DNA of 64,000 nucleotides. It comes from Mytilinidion resinicola (Eukaryota; Ascomycota; Dothideomycetes; Mytilinidiales; Mytilinidiaceae). Below are positions 58,401 through 64,000 of the stretch, one piece after another. The stretch's first letter is position 1. Every line of letters begins with the position of its first letter. The notes below the pieces were generated by a model. It saw nothing but the letters and a program-made list of their open reading frames with translations. It was not told where the DNA came from and did no database searches. Where the stretch lies: the NCBI RefSeq assembly GCF_010093595.1, contig NW_022985464.1, forward strand, positions 153,170 to 217,169, in the 5' to 3' direction. The position numbers were made by a program, and so were the translations under genes.

Positions 58401-59119
58401 GTATGAATTCAGACGCAGAGAGGGGAGGCCATGGGGAGCGACGATACCTACGTTTAGGGCGAGAGGCGACTCTCCCGGGTTTGAGCGCGGTTGGCGACGA
58501 TAGCCTGTGGGATGATAGTGTCCTGGAGACAGAACGGCAACTGTCAGACGTGCACGAGAATTGGGAAGACGCGATCATCGCCGAAGACGGAGAGGCTGAG
58601 ACTGGGGACGAAGGCGATCAGGCCTTCATTGAAGTTGCGGAAACGAACGGCGATGTCCAAGCCAACGGAGCGGTTAAAGGTCCCCCAGAGCCAGACTTTG
58701 ACCTCGATACCAGCATCTCGAAGTCCTTCTACAACAGCAACGTCCAGGAGAACCGATCTAGTTCTGTTTGGGAAGATGGCGAGCGTTTCTGGCACTCGAC
58801 GCCGCCCCGCCCACGCGAGGCGCAGACTCCTACGCCCTCTCCTTCACCGTCACCAGTCGCGAGGCCAGAACCGCTTCGAGTGAGCATGGCCCAGAAGCGA
58901 GCTAGCAGGAAGTCGTTTGTTGTGAGGCCAGATGACGGGGATACGGATGTTGGTGCTAAGGCCGCTAGTGGTAGTACGAAGAGGGTGTGTAGAGCGAGAG
59001 CAAATACTAGCGGGACGGGTACAACGAACGGGATTGCGAGGGTCAGTATACAGATACAGCCGCCAAGTGAGAGGGGGACACCAGGGAGTCTGTATGATGC
59101 ACAGGGATTTTTGAGGTAG
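55406..59119 (+). CDS. Large serine/proline-rich single-pass membrane protein
   Basis: Intronless frame of 1237 residues from the ATG at 55406. After a short N terminus, residues about 19-46 form a membrane helix (GALVGILTSVGIVILGLLLG) followed by basic residues (RTHKRLL), so the long C-terminal part is probably cytoplasmic. The rest is low-complexity and disordered, rich in Ser, Pro, Arg and Thr with polyproline (PPPPLPPLP) and many SP/TP and RRxS-type sites. It ends with an acidic patch (about 1040-1080) and a basic tail. No enzyme domain is visible. Such proteins occur widely in Pezizomycotina as uncharacterised membrane-anchored scaffolds. Strong codon-level continuity over 3.7 kb makes the gene call safe. 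Confidence 0.88.
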   Translation: MAPLNIRDLSGSQQELSTGALVGILTSVGIVILGLLLGLTWLLVRAVRTHKRLLSDFEQRRVNIGRPRMTENDHTLITRPRAVLRRNSFLPFNSQSGWGTLPSHETIPNPVPPPPLPPLPVTAPKWTDQDKRVSRLSWPFPGRRKSGRALQLKKLRVAPLSAIVESPKASALVPILNGPTQGRSSASIGTKSRPNSDQSLLKHHPALRGNWEGNSAGTSRRREDMDTKTTDTQNITLAKRYRLNRSKSVAAIPIKDPSNQLTSFERPQLHQRSMSLGSQASGLAPDAPMPPLPLEVARIKSEAKRKSLLARSPSRFSISSFESAGSSILATHSSPIVKQNNLHLQKVTKRHSVCLGPRPFRDTLTLHGRNPRSSQSSIKSNVAHYSVTTTPSSKRQSTVSNKRHSAVEGMTSRENSGNIRTLANFRSSDSARWKRASLASPASSTRTVRSMTTPRRHSGITVTAFGSPQERKKTSALRDVSGNQGPPTRQLSQASTQASSTRSSNGNPFQWDPAPLLSGKPSALKGSPSARKGHRRQNCVRISLAPTILGPPSRSPSPCPSAMNDIQEESPDTSQKAASHSVIGFSNTRSLPRPPSSSVFAPDLKLNPSFRTSLTPSSPTLSLATYRMENTESPQLGQNKNPGNRTRDSSRLSTGSISSIPIFPSPCHDIGSIRSIAEAPPTFAFSRPSNEYAQEIRTPDSPIAPSSPFDSIIPDSTSSRRIPEHVEKYNPDTPHLGFSTAAISSPTQFSSPFTPASNDFASKSCDSKKHSRSPSDSPPCSPKTIRPHAFLPISATRPPLVFNSEYQPSPRDGSLLDTIDPAVLNNDIFTSPTSGISRSLLNSPTCNTTHNAHDWNATTVSTLLDPLHEITITSQPRTWSTPPKVAPLTYARSHSHSQSALQPPTFRPQFPLSFNLNLRLDPPTASNNETPESPTSVYSSPSATAPSSPRPAHASLPVALPTKLTRLSQTTIPTLSHTPMGPRASPPKDLRRTVAELRRMNSDAERGGHGERRYLRLGREATLPGLSAVGDDSLWDDSVLETERQLSDVHENWEDAIIAEDGEAETGDEGDQAFIEVAETNGDVQANGAVKGPPEPDFDLDTSISKSFYNSNVQENRSSSVWEDGERFWHSTPPRPREAQTPTPSPSPSPVARPEPLRVSMAQKRASRKSFVVRPDDGDTDVGAKAASGSTKRVCRARANTSGTGTTNGIARVSIQIQPPSERGTPGSLYDAQGFLR

Positions 59120-59641
59120 TAGGAGGGGACGAGATGATTGATAGGGGGTATTTGTCACGCTCTTTCATTTTTCATATGTAGCTTAATCATTATTTTTGGG
59201 TTTATAGGACACTTAATGCAGTAACCTGATTGTGATTTTGGTTTTTACTTTACGTTCTAAAGCTGTGGGCTTGTCGACCAATTTGCGGCGTCACACAAGC
59301 ATCTATTACGTGGTTGCAGAGTTTCTATTGAAGGTCTTTCTCGATCTAAGTCTATTCGGCTGTATGATAATAACATTCGAATAGAAGAATAACACAAAGT
59401 TTAAGAGCATCCCCGTGACTGCTTACAGTCTCATTTATATGCAATCTGCACCCGAATGCACATGCACCAGTCTCGCCATCTACTTCACTATTCCAAGCCG
59501 ACATGTAGCATCTGCAGCTAGTTGAAACACACTATCGTACATCTAAACACAGTGTTTCTCACATCGATTGGCCAAGCCTTTCAGAAAACCCATTCCTGGG
59601 TTACCACAAACTCGTAATAGAGCTGTCAATGAGCGTGCCAT
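59120..59641. other. Intergenic region
   Basis: About 520 bp between two convergent genes. No supported feature. Confidence 0.6.
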
Positions 59642-61764
59642 CTATAGCTCTTCCTCCATATCATTATGACCCGAGCATGAATAGTCACTCAGATCTCTGC
59701 CCATGGAATCTGAGCTAGGAACCGCAGGAGTGGGGTAGAGAAGATGGTCCAACAACGCATCCAGATCGGCCTCTGCGGAAGGCTCAGCAGAATAATTGAT
59801 ATCCTGAGAGTTGGCGGCAAGCTCTGTGCGGGTCTTGAGGCGCCACTCTACGTCAGCATCAGCGGGAGGACTAGCCCATCCAGCTTGGATTTCATTAAAA
59901 GCATCAGCAGCTGAAGCGAAAACATTTGGGGTCGCCGGAGGAGTTGGTGGCTGTAGACCTATAGCTGGATCGAAGTTCGCAGGCTGAGTACCAGGTGGGA
60001 CAGCCGGAAAATTCGATTCGTGCGGAGCCAGCCCTTGTTGTAAGACCCAATTGTCGAGTGAGGGGTCGATGTTGATAAAAGACTGGTCTCGGTGAAGCGT
60101 CTGCGCAGCTGGTTCTGCTGCTGGTGCCAGGGTAGGCTGGATTACTCCTTGGGCAAGGCCTGGATCCATTTCTTCCGCGATCGAAGGGGTAGGCTGTGAC
60201 TTCTTCGCCCTCGGCTTTCGTGGCTTTAGGACTTTCCGAGGCTCCTGGCCAGGGATAGGGACAACAGATGGCCCAGAGATTCTATCAGCTTGGAAATTCG
60301 GCCTCGCTGGCTGGGTAGTGATTGTTGGTGTGGCTGTAGCTGCCACGGAGCCTGCGGGATGTCCTGTATGGTCGGTTGATGTGACCGTCGGAGCTGCAGT
60401 AGCACTAAATCCATTGTGTAGGAGCAGTTGCAGCGCGGAATTGTTTGTGTGGGGCTGAACCTGCGGTGTCGCAGTTTGCGGGAGAGCCTGAGGCGACAAC
60501 GTAGTCTGCGCCTACGCCTGATGTCCCATGTATGCTGCAAATGAGCGGATTCCGAGGACTGCAGCTTCTCCATACTCTTGAGTCACACTAGGTTCAACAT
60601 AAACTTCGCGCGGGTTAATCTCCTTTGTCTTTTTGCGGTTGTTGTTTTTTCGATTGCGCTCCTTGCGGCGGCGCCATTCGATTGGAGCGTTGACGAACTG
60701 CTTGATCGATTTATCACTGGTCTCTCCTTTGAGGACTTCGTCACAAATCATCTTTTCCTTCTTCAACGCGTAGTACATTTTGAGAACTCGGTCTGCACAG
60801 GACAATTCTTGGTCTGGCTTACTTCCTGACCGGGAGGTCTTGGACTGTCCATCCAATGTCAGGTCAAGAGTCTTGTCAGCGAGAAAAAATCCCTCTTTAT
60901 GGAGGGCCAAAGTCTCTTCAACTAGCTCATGACAAGAAGATTGAATTTCCTCTGCAGTAAAGTATGGCTGCTTAACGAAATGTTCATAACCCTTGCTAGT
61001 GGGGTTGTCCTCGACATCGATTGATCAATCATGCCCTGATAGAAGAGGTTGACGATTTTCAACCAGTCACCTTCTATCTCGTCGATTGTTGGATCATTCG
61101 TAGGAAGTATCCACGGTTGCCTTCTGGTCTTATCACGGCGCCATCTCCGAGCCTCGTTGAGATCCACGAAACGGTTGACAAAGGGAGGAAAAGCGCTTGG
61201 CGCAGTCTGAGAGATCGGTACGTTCTGGATAGCTGGGTTGGTCTGAGAGGCTGGGTCATTCTGAGGAGCTACGGTGTTCTGGGATGCTCCCGTCGGAATG
61301 CCTCTCTGGACTTCCGTCGTGTCGAGTTCGGGATTCAGAGACACGACTACCTCTGAGTTTGTAGCGGTATAGAACGAGTCTGCTGTATGTAGGGATCGAG
61401 CAGGTCTAAGGTGCTGAGTGTGCAGATAGCGCGGACGTATCTGCCCATGGGAGACTTGAGGCTGATCTTGCAATTCTGTTCTGAGTTCTGTTTCCCCTTC
61501 CTCGCGCTCATCTAATTCATTCTTGTTCCTTGAACGAGCTTATGAAAGCATGGAGTTGTGTAGCTGTAAGATGTCTGTATCGCCTGGGTCCGCCTGAGTA
61601 CCTTGCGTCCCTATAGATGTCGGAATGTTGATTGATATCGGCTGGAGGGCCCTTCCTTGGTACGCTTCCCCCATCGTAGCCTGGTCATTGCTTCGGACTT
61701 TTTTGGGAGCTTGCTCGCTGGAAAACAAATTCTCAACTTCTCCAAAGCTGCGCTTGGGCGCCAT
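59642..61764 (-). pseudogene. Broken gene for a Gln/Pro-rich protein of unknown function
   Basis: From the ATG at 61764 (MAPKRSFGEVENLF) to TAG at 59642, three lesions interrupt one long coding sequence: an in-frame TAA at 61540-61542, a one-base loss near 61011-61032, and an in-frame TAG at 60512-60514. The total, 2123 nt, is one short of 708 codons, matching a single-base deletion and no introns. The readable parts show a basic/acidic N terminus, a middle region with WRRRKERNRKNNNRKKTKE, and a Gln/Pro/Ala-rich C terminus with an AT-hook-like KVLKPRKPRAKKSQ. Both nonsense codons are one C-to-T step from Gln (CAA, CAG). It was perhaps a nuclear protein. The lesions could also mark a sequence-quality problem, though three in one gene argues against this. 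Confidence 0.7.
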
Positions 61765-63371
61765 CCCGTCAGTCTGTTAAAGGTTCTGGGTTAGATCGAA
61801 AATGAAACACGGATATGAGGATGAGCGGGTTTGTCAGAGACTGATAAGGTAGCGGTGTTGATGTAATTTGGGGCAAGGTAAACAGGTACGCCGATTCGAC
61901 GAGAAAACTAGAGCATTCTGTCGTATATAGGGAGGGCGAACGTTTTCTCAAGCCTCGAAACAAGTAGACCAACTTACCAAGAATGAGTTTGATTTATTCT
62001 AGGTGGCGGACTCTATGAGAGTGAACGCAATGAATCTATGAGATGGCGGTTGTGGGGTTGGTGAGAAGAGGTTGGTGGGAAGAGGTTGATGGGAAGGTTT
62101 CGTGTAGAAAGATTGACTCTTTTATAGTCGGGGTGCACGCCGCGCACGGTGATATACCGAAGAAAACCGTAGTCAGAACTGTAGAGCGGTGGATTTTACC
62201 GTCGCTGGGTCCGCGACGAACGCTCAAGTGGTGAATGGAAGTTGGTTGACGTGACTTCAGCGTGCGCTCCCGTGTGCCTCTCTGATCCCGCGCACTTAAC
62301 TCCTCTGCATATATAAAGCGCTTCAAGCCAATATACTGCATAACATGATACTACGCTCTCATCAACTTATCAACTTTAACGAGCTGATGAATTGGCTTGG
62401 TCAACTTGCTAATATCAACGAATTAATGGAAGTTGGTTTGGGGTGTTGGTAGATCAACATACAAACATCTTACAGCTAATGGAATTGGTTCGCAGCCTTG
62501 CTTCCGTGTAATGAAGACGGATATAAGAGTCTAATACACAATACGCTGTTGATCATCATCACATATGAAAGATGAGTAGCACCAACCGAGACAGACGAAG
62601 AAGAGAATCTTCGAAACTTGATGATGAACTGCTTTACTACTCGAAGACAGGCATTACCGCAGATTCCCAAAAGTAGTTCGCTAGCTTTTTGGTGAGTTCG
62701 GCCTTGATGTATTGCATCAGCGTCGTACTGCTAACGTCTATACACTCCACTATGGCTACACACAGGAGGTTACTGAGGCTCCCGAGCTCCCGAAGCTCCG
62801 CCCGTCCGTAGCCACCCCATGAGAGAGGCGAGAGATTTAGCGGCCTCGCTCCGACCAACTTAGGTTGCAAATGATGGCGAAGTGACGCCCAGACGAGGAT
62901 GTTGTTCGAGTTGTCGGATAAAGTGGTGTTGTGATATCGTTGACGAGCTAGTGTGATAGATAGCCAAAGACTAGACCAGCCCGCGACCTCTTCGAGTGGC
63001 CCTCTCCCCTGCATAGAGAAAGTTGTCCTATACAGTCTTAGCATTAGTTAAGCAGACATACATATCGTGAATATAAAAGAGGTAGAAAAGCTTAAGAGAA
63101 GAAAACCCAGTCGAGAGGCTACCGAGAGAATGAAGAGAACTGACAACGATGTTGAGCTAGAAGACCAGACTGAGTGCCTTCAGAGTACATGGGGCTAGAT
63201 ATTGTGCATCTTTACTGGCCGGTTGCTGTTTGCTCGCTCTGCTTAGACTTATTCCCCCGAGGGAAAAGGGAATCTCGTGTCTGCTTTCTTATTTTTTGTC
63301 TTCCGACGAAATCAGATGCTATCGCCTGCATGACCGGCATAATCTCGAATCATTAAGATAGCAATAGATTC
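61765..63371. other. Non-coding region
   Basis: About 1.6 kb without a supported gene. Three tandem 14 bp units (GGTTGGTGAGAAGA and variants) lie at 62056-62097. Minus-strand frames near 62036-62341 and 62637-63044 have no recognisable features. Confidence 0.5.
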
Positions 63372-63373
63372 TA

Positions 63374-63504
63374 ACGTAGGTGATGGGGTTATTACGGTGG
63401 TCTAAGCTTTTACATGCATTCGGAATCAGTGCACCTGCCAGGCTTTTTCTTGATGTTTGGAACCGTAATAACTACCTCCACCGTAATAACCCCGTCACCT
63501 ACGT
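63374..63504. mobile_element. 131 bp mariner-like MITE
   Basis: Terminal inverted repeats of about 27 bp start ACGTAGGTGATGGGGTTATT and are mirrored at the right with one mismatch. TA dinucleotides flank both ends (63372-63373 and 63505-63506). An inner copy of CCGTAATAAC lies next to the right repeat (63463-63472). No coding capacity. The ACGTA start is shared with the larger MITE at 35560-42319. Confidence 0.8.
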
Positions 63505-63622
63505 TATAGAGTCTTGGATAGGGTATTTGAATTGGCTCGTGCACATATACACGTGATATGACGGAGAATACCGTGTGTATACAAAAATCGCATAGAATCA
63601 GCATTATATTATATTTAGTTTA

Positions 63623-64000
63623 GGGGGCGGGTAATTTGACACCGCCTTTCGAGTAACCGCACACCCCTTTTCGAGTAACCACACACCCCCCCTCTCTTGG
63701 TGCTTCACCGCCTTCTAATTGGCTTATAGCAGTGCGGAGGAAGCTCCGAGCATTCACCTTTACGTCTCTCTACACGTGATGCTATACGCAAGGCCGTACG
63801 TGATGCTATATACGAGGCCGTACGTGATGCTATACACGAGCTTATGTACAGCTATATAGCTATGCCGATTTGTATAGCCTTACGTATAGCCTCAGGTACA
63901 AGCTTACGTACGAGCTTACGTAGTCTAAGTCTAAGTATAAGTATAGAATGGAATTCTATTCTAGAAGTGCCTACGTGCCTAATAGCATGCCAAACCTGTT
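63623..64000. mobile_element. Left end of MULE/hAT-like inverted-repeat element, copy e
   Basis: Starts with a G-run and GCACACCCC/CACACACCCCC blocks, then the GCTTCACCGCCTTCTAATTGG segment shared by all copies. A subterminal array of CACGTGATGCTATACG and GTACGAGC units follows. The final 40 bases match copy a at about 12475-12515. The element continues beyond the window. It is little affected by RIP, so it shows the unmutated form of the array. Confidence 0.7.

Noticed and set aside
62637..63044. 135-codon minus-strand frame
   Set aside because: No recognisable domain, signal or splice structure; insufficient support.

Overview
This is fungal nuclear DNA, almost certainly from a filamentous ascomycete (Pezizomycotina; a dothideomycete is a guess). 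The evidence is short GT-AG introns of about 50-140 bp, fungal-specific families (Zn2Cys6 regulators, HET domain, a cytochrome P450 gene group), a 40S ribosomal protein with fungal gene structure, and a 30 kb AT-rich block of transposons carrying the C-to-T/G-to-A decay typical of repeat-induced point mutation (RIP).

Layout. (1) 1-9.9 kb: a candidate solo LTR, then four genes that look like a small oxidative gene group: a regulator with C2H2 fingers plus two Zn2Cys6 clusters (557-3532, minus), a P450 (4431-6236, minus), an aldehyde dehydrogenase (6899-8498, minus) and a short-chain dehydrogenase (8945-9847, plus). The last two share a 446 bp divergent promoter that holds a matched pair of CCGCC-type motifs. 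A hydroxylase, an alcohol-type dehydrogenase and an aldehyde dehydrogenase could act in sequence on one substrate under the linked regulator; this is inference. (2) 10.5-42.4 kb: repeats. These are a LINE 3' end, five copies of a MULE/hAT-like inverted-repeat element with 8 bp target duplications, a RIP-decayed Tad-like LINE, three copies of one Gypsy family (410 bp LTRs), one chromodomain Gypsy (268 bp LTRs), a Fot/pogo-like transposase relic, a further Gypsy fragment, a mariner-like MITE, and an assembly gap. Nesting can be read from target duplications: a Gypsy copy sits inside an older copy of itself, and MITE encloses MULE encloses Gypsy. The older Gypsy copy breaks off directly at four telomere repeats (TTAGGG), an internal telomere scar.

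(3) 43.9-61.8 kb: ordinary gene-rich DNA. It holds a Ser/Thr-rich single-pass membrane protein, a broken HET-domain gene, a small frameshifted gene, a coiled-coil protein, 40S ribosomal protein S5/uS7, a second coiled-coil protein, a 1237-residue serine/proline-rich membrane protein, and a roughly 707-codon pseudogene with three lesions. (4) 61.8-64 kb: non-coding DNA with a 131 bp MITE and the left end of another MULE-like element that runs off the window.

Gene models were built by hand by joining reading frames at GT-AG sites whose phases close. No similarity search was run, so family names rest on recognised motifs.
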